A program made the translations under genes and the position numbers. The notes beneath the pieces were generated by a model. It was not told where the DNA came from and ran no database searches. It saw only the letters and a list, made by a program, of their open reading frames with translations. A DNA stretch of 64,000 nt from Flammeovirgaceae bacterium SG7u.111 (GTDB taxonomy: Bacteria; Bacteroidota; Bacteroidia; Cytophagales; Flammeovirgaceae), in contig CP139021.1 in NCBI GenBank assembly GCA_034044135.1, positions 5,099,635-5,163,634 on the forward strand, given 5' to 3'. The number at the start of each line of letters is the position of its first letter. Position 1 is the first letter of the stretch. Of this stretch, positions 8,917 through 16,028 are shown one piece after another.

Positions 8917-9852
8917 ATGAGGGTCTTTCATGGGCTAAACGATTTTGTTAAGATTGAAAATGCAGTGGTGACGAGCGGTACGTTTGACGGTGTACACTTT
9001 GGTCACCAGCAAATTTTGGCAAGGTTGAAAGAGATTACAACTGCCATGGAAGGCGAAAATGTTGTTATTACTTTTTGGCCACACCCCCGTTTTGTGCTCA
9101 GCGGAATGGATATAGACCTCAAACTCATTTCTACACTCGATGAAAAAATAGAACGCTTGAGCGATTTTGGAGTCGATAACTTGCTCATCATCCCTTTCGA
9201 TAAACAATTCGCCAGCCTAAGTTCCCTAGAGTTCATTCAAAAAGTATTGGTGGATACCGTCCAAACAAAAAAACTGGTGATGGGCTACGACCACCGTTTT
9301 GGCCACAACCGCGAGGGTGGTTTTGATTTTTTAATGAAAAATGCTTACAATTTCGGCTTTGAGGTAGAAGAAATACCAAGGCAAGAAGTAGAGGAAATAG
9401 CCGTAAGCTCTACCAAGATAAGGAGAGCCCTCCAGCATTCCGACGTGCAGACAGCTGCAAAATACCTCGGCAGGCCCTACCAGCTACGGGGCGAAGTGGT
9501 TGGTGGAGCTAAGCTTGGACGCAAACTTGGTTTCCCCACTGCCAATTTGCTCATTAAAGAAACCTACAAACTGATCCCCGAAAATGGGATTTATGCAGTA
9601 AAAGCCTTTCACAATGACATTGCTTACGACGCCATGCTCAACATAGGCGTGAGGCCCACCATAGCAAATGAAGGCGAGCGCTCCATAGAAGTGCACCTTT
9701 TTGACTTCAACAAGGACATTTATGGGGAAACCCTTAAAATCCACTTCATAGACCACCTCCGAAACGAAAAAAAGTTTGCCAACCTAGAAGAATTACAGCA
9801 CCAGCTTTCTATCGATAAAGAAGCCGCCTTGGAAGTATTAAACCACTTTTAG
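8917..9852 (+). CDS. ribF: Bifunctional riboflavin kinase / FAD synthetase
   Basis: RibF phosphorylates riboflavin to FMN and adenylates FMN to FAD in the cytoplasm. The 311-residue protein has the N-terminal nucleotidyltransferase domain with SGTFDGVHFGHQQIL (HxGH-type motif) and STKIRRAL, then the C-terminal flavokinase domain starting near residue 190 with GGAKLGRKLGFPTANL, followed by GIYAV and GVRPTI. Length and domain order are standard. It is translated from the same transcript as truB, an association common in Bacteroidota. Confidence 0.95.
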   Translation: MRVFHGLNDFVKIENAVVTSGTFDGVHFGHQQILARLKEITTAMEGENVVITFWPHPRFVLSGMDIDLKLISTLDEKIERLSDFGVDNLLIIPFDKQFASLSSLEFIQKVLVDTVQTKKLVMGYDHRFGHNREGGFDFLMKNAYNFGFEVEEIPRQEVEEIAVSSTKIRRALQHSDVQTAAKYLGRPYQLRGEVVGGAKLGRKLGFPTANLLIKETYKLIPENGIYAVKAFHNDIAYDAMLNIGVRPTIANEGERSIEVHLFDFNKDIYGETLKIHFIDHLRNEKKFANLEELQHQLSIDKEAALEVLNHF

Positions 9853-9977
9853 AACAAAACTTATTTTTAGCTTCTACCCTACTTTCTTACCAAGCCTAAC
9901 ACATTTTTCTTGCATAGGAAACCCCGTCTTTCTATCTTGAAAACTGACAGTGTTAAATTTTAAACCAACCTAGTGCA

Positions 9978-10325
9978 ATGGCTTACGACGAACACCTTGC
10001 CGACCGAGTGCGGCAGATAATAAAAAGAAAACATCTGTCTTTTGAAGAAAAGAAAATGATGGGCGGCTTGTGCGTGATGGTGAACGATAAAATGTGCGTG
10101 GGCGTAGTGAAAAATGAGCTAATGGCACGAATACATCCTGATCTCTACGAAGACTCCCTCACCAAAAAAGGCTGCAAGGAAATGAACTTCACGGGCAGGG
10201 CAATGAAAGGCTTCGTGTTCATAGATGCCGAAGGAACAGACATGGAAGACGACCTAGCATACTGGGTGCAGCTCTGCCTCGATTTCAACCCACTGGCGAA
10301 GTCGAGTAAGAAGAAAAAGAAATGA
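9978..10325 (+). CDS. TfoX N-terminal domain protein
   Basis: Protein of 115 residues that consists only of a TfoX-N domain: a helical start (LADRVRQIIKRKHLSFEEKKMMGGLCVMVNDKMCVGVV), then the ARIHPDLYE and GRAMKGFVFID strands, and a basic Lys-rich tail. TfoX (Sxy) regulates competence in gamma-proteobacteria, but short stand-alone TfoX-N proteins in Bacteroidota have no proven role. It is followed by a region of palindromic repeats. Confidence 0.85.
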   Translation: MAYDEHLADRVRQIIKRKHLSFEEKKMMGGLCVMVNDKMCVGVVKNELMARIHPDLYEDSLTKKGCKEMNFTGRAMKGFVFIDAEGTDMEDDLAYWVQLCLDFNPLAKSSKKKKK

Positions 10326-10376
10326 GTTGCGGGTTATTAAGTAAGTGGACAAATAAAAACGTACAATAAACTGGCA

Positions 10377-10515
10377 TTTAGTTTGGGCTAAAGCCGTTTT
10401 GGTTAGTATGGTTCAACGGGTTAAAACCCGTTGCTAGTGATAAAAAAACTCAATAGGCGGGGCTTTTAAGCCCCGTTTAGAAGTAAAAACGACGTTGGCT
10501 TTAGCCTAAACTAAA
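10377..10515. repeat. Nested palindromic repeat unit (outer inverted repeat with two inner hairpins)
   Basis: Outer arms TTTAGTTTGGGCTAAAGCC (10377-10395) and its reverse complement at 10497-10515 match at 18 of 19 positions. Inside are AACGGGTT-AA-AACCCGTT (10415-10432) and GGGGCTT-TT-AAGCCCC (10459-10474). The three-armed layout resembles REP/BIME-type extragenic elements, which are often moved by REP-associated transposases. No transposase is adjacent. Confidence 0.75.
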
Positions 10516-10576
10516 GCTTTCAGTAGCTAAGAAATTCAACACGTAATTCTTTAGGTTTCTTTTGGTCAGGTACTTT

Positions 10577-10603
10577 CCAAGGTCTGTGAGTCACAGACCT
10601 TGG
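10577..10603. repeat. 13-bp palindrome with 1-nt spacer
   Basis: CCAAGGTCTGTGA, one G, then TCACAGACCTTGG. This is a perfect inverted repeat with no T-tract, so it is not a typical terminator. It is more like a dispersed extragenic palindrome or a dimeric protein-binding site. Confidence 0.7.
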
Positions 10604-10629
10604 GATAGAAGAAATTTGCATCTATCTCG

Positions 10630-10647
10630 GCCGCTCATCAGAGCGGC
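10630..10647. repeat. GC-rich hairpin near the pyruvate kinase stop
   Basis: GCCGCTC-ATCA-GAGCGGC. Plus-strand sequence downstream continues to a T8 run at about 10657-10666, too far for a classical terminator. It could act as a 3' barrier for the minus-strand pyruvate kinase mRNA or belong to the neighbouring palindrome cluster. Confidence 0.5.
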
Positions 10648-10680
10648 TATACATCCCTTTTTTTTAACTCGCAACCCAAC

Positions 10681-12510
10681 TTACTTCTCCATAACAGGCA
10701 TCATCGGTGATTTTTTGTTTTGGTAATCCTTCATCATGGTGAGGATGTGGTCGAGCATTTCAATAGCATCTACAATGTGCGGACCTTTGTTGAGCATCAC
10801 ACATTCGGCACGCTGCGCCATGGAAGCATCGGTGATTTCCGCCCTCGAAGGAATGCCTTTTTTCGCTAAGCTTTCCAACACCTGCGTAGCCCAAATCACG
10901 GGTACGTGGGCCGCTTGGCAAAGCGATAAAATCTCCTCTTGGATCCTGCCCATATTTTCCCAACCGCATTCTATAGCCAAATCGCCACGTGCTATCATCA
11001 CCCCAACAGGATAAACTTGCATCGCCGTAATCAAAATATCCGTAAGGTTGAGGAAGCCTGCCTGCGTCTCAATCTTCAAGATTACGCCCACTTTATCCAT
11101 GGCGTCCAACCTGTTTATCTCATCTATCAGCTCTTGTACATCTTCGGCTGTATTCACAAACGACATATTGATCACATCGGCATGCTTCACCACAAATGGC
11201 AAATCCTCCTTATCCTTCTCGGTCAAGCCCCTTATCTTCAAGTTGCTTTTAGGGAAATTGATACCTTTGTCTGCTTTTAGCTTCGATCCATTTTCCTTGG
11301 CATAGGTGATCCTTACTTTCAATGCCTCAGAACTTTGCTCTTCAATCACCCCTTCTATTTTTCCATCGTCAAACAAAATCGGCTGCCCAGCTTCTACACT
11401 GGTAAAAATTTCCTCCGAAGTACACGAAATATGGGCAACTTTTAGCAACTCCCCATCTTCTGTATATTCCGCCGGTTCTCCTAACATTTGCTCTTTGTGA
11501 AGTACCAAAAGATCACCTATTTTGAGCAACAATGACAACTCTACGGGCAACACATCGCCAATGGTTCCCTGTCCAACGGTTTCCCCATAGCGAGCAACTT
11601 CAAATGGCGTTCCAGCTTCCACATACGTGGTATCATGACAAAGCGCTTCAATCCCATAAACCCCATGCCCTACAATTTTAAAAGACCTACTCCGATCACG
11701 GGTATCCTTCAACTTGAGAATATCTCCCGGCAAAAAGCTCTTGTACAACTCCTCCGAAACAGGCAAGTAATCGGTAATTTCCAACGGCATTTCCGTTCCT
11801 TCTGGAACAACCCAAACCTGTCCAGGATGGGTCACCCTTCCGTATTCATCTCGGATGGGCACAAACTTCACTACCTTCGGCCCAGGTTTTATGCTCCCCG
11901 TTCTGATCTTCGGACCTCCCAAATCCATACTGATTTTACACCTCTTCCCTGTTTTCTTATTGGCCTCATGGATATTGTCAATAATCTGCTTCCACACCAC
12001 CGGCTCGTCGTGCGCACAATTGAGCCTTGCCGTATTCATCCCTGCCTTTACCATATTTTGCACCAGCTGAGGCTCTTGTGCAGCTATGGAAGGCTGGGTC
12101 ACCATAATCCGTACACGCCTTCCTTTGGAACGATAACCAAAAATTTCCAATGCGTTTTTCTCCAACAGTTTATTCCCTTTTTTGATAGAAAGGTGCGCTT
12201 TGGCAGGCTTATGCTTTTTATCCGAAATGAAGTTTTTGAGGATAGCGATAGAAGCCTCTATACTCGCCATCACGTGACTTTCCGCCTTGCCCAGTCGAGA
12301 AAGGCTCATGTTGCCTAACTTGATTTGCAAATCGCGAATATCGTGCTGGCGAAGCGCACGGTAATGCAACAAGTTCCTAGCGCTATCTTTAAAATTAGGG
12401 TGTACCCTCGCAAGCACAATACTGTAGCGATCTTCCATTTCTAAAGCGCTTTTCCGAAGCTCTTCTAGGCGGGCAACCATATCCCTGATCTTTTCCTCTT
12501 TAATCTTCAT
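10681..12510 (-). CDS. Divergent pyruvate kinase with N-terminal extension
   Basis: Pyruvate kinase makes ATP and pyruvate from PEP in glycolysis. I choose the ATG at 12510 (MKIKEEKIRDMVARLEELR), giving 609 residues. The first ~145 residues are a helical extension not found in standard enzymes. The TIM barrel follows: RIMVTQPSIAAQEPQLVQNM, KISMDLGGPKIRTG, ILKIETQAGFLNL, GVMIARGDLAIECGWE and VPVIWATQVLESLAKKGIPS. The B domain is longer than usual. The protein ends soon after the barrel (AIEMLDHILTMM), so the C-terminal allosteric domain of canonical enzymes is missing. It probably still binds PEP and ADP, but effector control must differ. Confidence 0.85.
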   Translation of the reverse strand: MKIKEEKIRDMVARLEELRKSALEMEDRYSIVLARVHPNFKDSARNLLHYRALRQHDIRDLQIKLGNMSLSRLGKAESHVMASIEASIAILKNFISDKKHKPAKAHLSIKKGNKLLEKNALEIFGYRSKGRRVRIMVTQPSIAAQEPQLVQNMVKAGMNTARLNCAHDEPVVWKQIIDNIHEANKKTGKRCKISMDLGGPKIRTGSIKPGPKVVKFVPIRDEYGRVTHPGQVWVVPEGTEMPLEITDYLPVSEELYKSFLPGDILKLKDTRDRSRSFKIVGHGVYGIEALCHDTTYVEAGTPFEVARYGETVGQGTIGDVLPVELSLLLKIGDLLVLHKEQMLGEPAEYTEDGELLKVAHISCTSEEIFTSVEAGQPILFDDGKIEGVIEEQSSEALKVRITYAKENGSKLKADKGINFPKSNLKIRGLTEKDKEDLPFVVKHADVINMSFVNTAEDVQELIDEINRLDAMDKVGVILKIETQAGFLNLTDILITAMQVYPVGVMIARGDLAIECGWENMGRIQEEILSLCQAAHVPVIWATQVLESLAKKGIPSRAEITDASMAQRAECVMLNKGPHIVDAIEMLDHILTMMKDYQNKKSPMMPVMEK

Positions 12511-12738
12511 TTCTGGTGTAATTCTGTGGTGGACAGTAAAAAAACTAAGCTTATCACAACTAAAAAATGCCTGTTTCAGCACTTAGTAAAATTAGCGTAA
12601 ACTCAATTTAAAAGCGTTAAAACAGGCAAAATAATAACGCAAAGCTGATGAAGATCATAAAGCGAAAAAGATTCACGGTTTCGTAACCTGCGAATCCAAA
12701 ACCGAGCTTAGTTATTAAAAAAATCCATCATTCCAAAC

Positions 12739-12769
12739 TTGGCATTTAAAACGAAAAAACTCATATTTG
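12739..12769 (+). promoter_or_regulatory. Promoter of tRNA-Pro
   Basis: TTGG at 12739-12742 and CATATTTG at 12762-12769 with a 19-nt spacer. This is close to the Bacteroidota TTTG-N19-TAnnTTTG pattern, with one mismatch in the -7 box. The tRNA starts 15 nt downstream. Confidence 0.55.
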
Positions 12770-12784
12770 CACTTCTAATTTTTT

Positions 12785-12860
12785 CGGGGTGTAGCTCAGT
12801 CCGGTTTAGAGTACTCGTCTGGGGGGCGAGGGGTCGGAAGTTCGAATCTTCTCACCCCGA
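12785..12860 (+). tRNA. tRNA-Pro (anticodon GGG)
   Basis: A complete cloverleaf can be drawn. The acceptor stem is CGGGGTG / CACCCCG with discriminator A at 12860, and the D-arm starts GCTC. The anticodon arm is CTCGT-CTGGGGG-GCGAG, with loop bases 34-36 = GGG. The T-arm is GGAAG-TTCGAAT-CTTCT. CCA is not encoded. It stands alone and is followed by a strong terminator and, 142 bp later, an integrase gene, making it a plausible integration site for the island. Confidence 0.93.
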
Positions 12861-12882
12861 CTTTTAGATTGTTTAGCAGTAA

Positions 12883-12920
12883 AAAAAGCCTTTTTGAATC
12901 AATTTCAAAAAGGCTTTTTT
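12883..12920 (+). terminator. Terminator after tRNA-Pro
   Basis: Perfect 16-bp stem AAAAAGCCTTTTTGAA (12883-12898) / TTCAAAAAGGCTTTTT (12904-12919), 5-nt loop and a T tail. Confidence 0.9.
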
Positions 12921-13001
12921 ACGTTGTGATAAAAAGGGTGATTCATATGGAAGAAATTTCAATCAGCTATTGAAATCATAACTAAACCAACTGTAAAACA
13001 A

Positions 13002-14111
13002 ATGGTTACAACTACTATCCAGTTCCGATTCAGGAATACTTGCGCTTCCACTAGTAAAGGCGTGGTATATGCAAAGGTTACACATAAAGGTGTACACTCG
13101 AATTATTTCTCAACTGGTATTAATACCACTAAAAACAAGTGGGTAAACCGCTCAAATAGCCGTTTGGGTAAAAAAATCGAAAGGATTAGGATCGAATTGC
13201 TTGATGCGACCAAAAAGGCTAACTACAAACTAGAATTGGTAAGAGAAGTATGGAGAGATGGCAATAAACCAGTAACACTATTTGCGATAGCCAAAGAAGT
13301 GGTCAAGCTAAAAGGCCAGGATAGAACCTTGAAATATAGGACTTGGGAAACTTATGACACTAGACTTAAAAAGCTTGAGCAGTTTGACACTTCCACCCCA
13401 ATCAAAAAAATCAATGAAAAATGGGCAAACAATTATTTAGCTTGGTGCTTGCACAAAGGCTACAAAAGAAATTATTGCATGAAGCAAATTCAGTTTGTAA
13501 AACATGTATTGAAGCATGCAAAAAAAGAAGGGATCATTAAAACCAACAAGTTGGAGTACTATGATTTCAAATATGAAAAAAAGCCAATTGAATTCCTTAC
13601 AGTAGATGAAATCCAGAAACTTCAAGGTATCTCATTCGCCTCGCCTGCGCTAAACAAAGTCAAGGTTGCCTTTCTATTTCAAATGTATCTTGGCTTGTCC
13701 TACGAAGGCTTAGAAAAGTTTCGGTATAAAGACCTAAAAACCTATAGAGACAAAAAATGCTATGTGAAGCAACGGGACAAATCTATGGAGACTTACTTTG
13801 TACCCCTGTGCCAAGAAGCACTACAGCTACTAGAAGAAAATGGTTTTGAGATACCCCTGTATTGCAATGCTTATTACAACAGGATTTTGAAAGAGATAGC
13901 TCTGATCCTTGCCATTGACCTCAAATTAACGACCCACCTTGCCCGTAAGACAGCGGGAATGCGCTGGCTGAACATGGGCTACTCCATAGAATCTGTATCC
14001 TTGATGCTCGACCACAGCGATATCAGAACTACCCAACGCTGGTACGCAAGGGTATTACCAATAAGGGTTTTGGAAGAGACGGAAAAGATAGAGGCTAAAA
14101 ATAAAAAGTGA
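13002..14111 (+). CDS. Tyrosine recombinase / integrase of Bacteroidota type
   Basis: Protein of 369 residues with an arm-type N-terminal domain (about 1-95), a SAM-like core-binding domain (about 105-195) and the catalytic domain. Catalytic residues visible are HLARKTAG (His and Arg), MLDHSDIRTTQRWYAR (His and the nucleophile Tyr), and a Lys in the KQRDKSMETYFVPL hairpin. The first catalytic Arg is replaced by Ser in FLFQMYLGLSYEGLEKF. The same position is not Arg in CTnDOT IntDOT, so this does not by itself mean inactivity. It lies directly after tRNA-Pro and marks the left edge of the accessory island. No excisionase is seen. Confidence 0.9.
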   Translation: MVTTTIQFRFRNTCASTSKGVVYAKVTHKGVHSNYFSTGINTTKNKWVNRSNSRLGKKIERIRIELLDATKKANYKLELVREVWRDGNKPVTLFAIAKEVVKLKGQDRTLKYRTWETYDTRLKKLEQFDTSTPIKKINEKWANNYLAWCLHKGYKRNYCMKQIQFVKHVLKHAKKEGIIKTNKLEYYDFKYEKKPIEFLTVDEIQKLQGISFASPALNKVKVAFLFQMYLGLSYEGLEKFRYKDLKTYRDKKCYVKQRDKSMETYFVPLCQEALQLLEENGFEIPLYCNAYYNRILKEIALILAIDLKLTTHLARKTAGMRWLNMGYSIESVSLMLDHSDIRTTQRWYARVLPIRVLEETEKIEAKNKK

Positions 14112-14833
14112 TTTCTGTGCTTTTAGCCCTATAACAGCTTATTTTTGAAGCCTCCTAGAGCCTGTCAAGGCTTTAGTTTAACTATTACTGGAACGCACGG
14201 CAGGTAGCTAGTGCGTTTTTTTGTGGGTAAAAATGAAATCAAGAATTTTTGCCCATAAAAACTAATTTTGGGTTCCCAAACCTAAGCCAAGTCCTATTTG
14301 AACCAAAAATGGAAAATATCATAACAAACTAAAATTATGCCATTAAAAAAAATAAAATAATTTTTACAAGAATAAATAGTACTTTATTAATATTTGAATT
14401 ATTCACCTTGATACCATACCACATACCTTGCACCACCATTTTTAGTGATATTTCATGGGCGCTCCCCCTCAACAACCAAAAAAGTGGCCTAGCCCAAATT
14501 AAAACAAAGTAAAATACGATAAATATCACATATGTAAGATATCCCGCCACATATTCAAATTGCCAAAACCCGGCTTACCAACAAGTTTTTTTTGATGCAA
14601 TTGCAGGTTATTATTGCGTTGTACTAGCAAACAACACTCATAGCAAACAATAATAAATATGACTTTTTATAACTACTACCCAAGAGTCCCCCTCGTCCAA
14701 ATCGACCTATCACCGACTAAATACTTACCGACACTAATGGAAATACCCTTGGGATCTTTATTATAGACACCTAATCTAAAAATACTGCATAAACAAAAAC
14801 AACAACACTTGCTTTTGGCAAGACAGGAGACCT
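14112..14833. other. AT-rich intergenic region after the integrase
   Basis: 722 bp. It begins with the integrase terminator (14192-14222), then AT-rich sequence with no convincing gene. A 71-codon hydrophobic minus-strand ORF at 14335-14550 exists but lacks support. The last 100 bp lead into the disrupted secreted-protein gene. Confidence 0.6.
14192..14222 (+). terminator. Terminator of the integrase gene
   Basis: Stem AACGCAC / GTGCGTT with a 12-nt loop and a run of seven T. Confidence 0.75.
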
Positions 14834-16013
14834 ATGTCCTATTTAAACAAACAACAAACTTCAATACAAACCAAGATGCAACTAAGGAAGCTGATACCGA
14901 TGTTCCTAGGGCTATTTTTGGCTGCAAATGCATCCTATGCCCAATCTTCGCCCAAGGCCTATTATGCCATAAAAGATGGGGGCTGGTCAGAGCCCAGCAC
15001 ATGGTCTGAGACAGTAAACGGCCCTGCCGCGACAAGTTACCCACAAGGTCAAGACAACGTGTCCATATCAGGGTACAATGTCACGATCGCCCCAGGCCTC
15101 AATATCACATGTGGGACAATCACCTTGGGAGACTTTAATAACTTCCCTGGGATCCTAACAATAAACAGTTCATTGTTGACAGTCTACGGGAAAGTTCTTC
15201 TAAAGAAAAACGACCCATTGGTCAACGGGACAAAAATCAATATAACCAACAACGGGAACATCTTGGTTGAAGAAAAGACCGACGTGATCATAGACATAAC
15301 CCCCCCCCTCCGCGCCCTCGGAATTCGCCGTGGCGACCAAGACCTCTACCAGCGTATCGCTCTAGTGGGGCGCCTCCACGGACAACGTGGGCGTCACCTC
15401 GTACAGCATCGACATAGCGGGAGGGGGCTCCTCATGGACGGAGGACGGCATCCCCGGCACCTCTACCGCTCATACCGTGGTGGGCTTGTCACCAGATACG
15501 GAGTATATCTTCACGGTCAAGGCGCACGACGAAGCGGGCAACGAATCTGAGGACAACCCCCAGGTGACCGAGACGACCGACCCTGCGCCCGTCGCATCCT
15601 TCTACAGGGGGATCAACCTCGGCGGTGGCGGCTCGGTGACCATAGGTGGCAACACCTTCGACCCAGGGTATGCGGACAACGTGGCGTACACGGGCGCGGA
15701 GTACAACCTCAACTGGATACCGTGGGACGACGCGCCGACAGACCCGGCGGAGAGAGAGCTAATCGACAGACGGCGCGTCCGTGACCCTCACCAGCGTGCC
15801 CAACGGCACCTATGAGGCATACCTCTACCTTGTGGAATGGGAATCCGGGACCAAGGTACTAGACGATCAACGGCCAGCTACTTCAGCCAGCCTGAGAAGG
15901 GCTGGTCGAGGCTAGGCCCTTGGCAGGTGGAGGTCACCGGCGGACAGATACAGGTCGCCACCACAGGGGCCAGCGCAGGCATCGCCGGACTCAAGGTGTA
16001 TTCTGTAGAATAA
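14834..16013 (+). pseudogene. Disrupted secreted protein with FN3 and malectin-like domains
   Basis: The gene starts at ATG 14834 (or 14876, MQLRKLIPMFLGLFLAANAS), with a signal peptide cut at SYAQ. About 140 residues (AIKDGGWSEPSTWSETVNG, resembling G8-type surface domains) follow in one frame. At a run of nine C (15300-15308) the frame changes to an FN3 domain (DNVGVTSYSIDIAGG, VVGLSPDTEYIFTVKAHD) and a malectin-like domain (RGINLGGGGSVTIGG, VPNGTYEAYLYLVEWESG, GWSRLGPWQVEV). The FN3 part carries an in-frame TAG at 15363 where Ser is expected. Further frame changes lie near 15767, 15861 and 15884, and the last frame ends at TAA 16011. It is probably a dead adhesin-like gene. Confidence 0.8.
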
Positions 16014-16028
16014 AGATTAAATCACGTC

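Larger units (their letters stand above)
10326..10680. other. Repeat-rich intergenic region
   Basis: 355 bp between TfoX-N and pyruvate kinase, with no ORF. It is filled with palindromes, listed separately: a 19-bp outer inverted repeat enclosing two hairpins, then a 13-bp near-perfect palindrome and a 7-bp GC-rich hairpin. Confidence 0.8.

Noticed and set aside
11635-12318. 227-codon plus-strand ORF opposite pyruvate kinase
   Set aside because: It is fully antisense to a well-conserved enzyme and its protein is Pro/His/Arg-rich without any domain, as expected of a shadow frame.
14335-14550. 71-codon hydrophobic minus-strand ORF after the integrase
   Set aside because: It lies in AT-rich sequence that easily yields Phe/Ile/Leu codons. 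There is no promoter box, terminator or recognisable motif, and its start is not preceded by a signal.
15300-15308. Programmed frameshift or phase-variable switch at the C9 tract
   Set aside because: An in-frame stop (15363) and at least three more frame changes downstream mean that slippage at this tract alone could not give a full-length protein.
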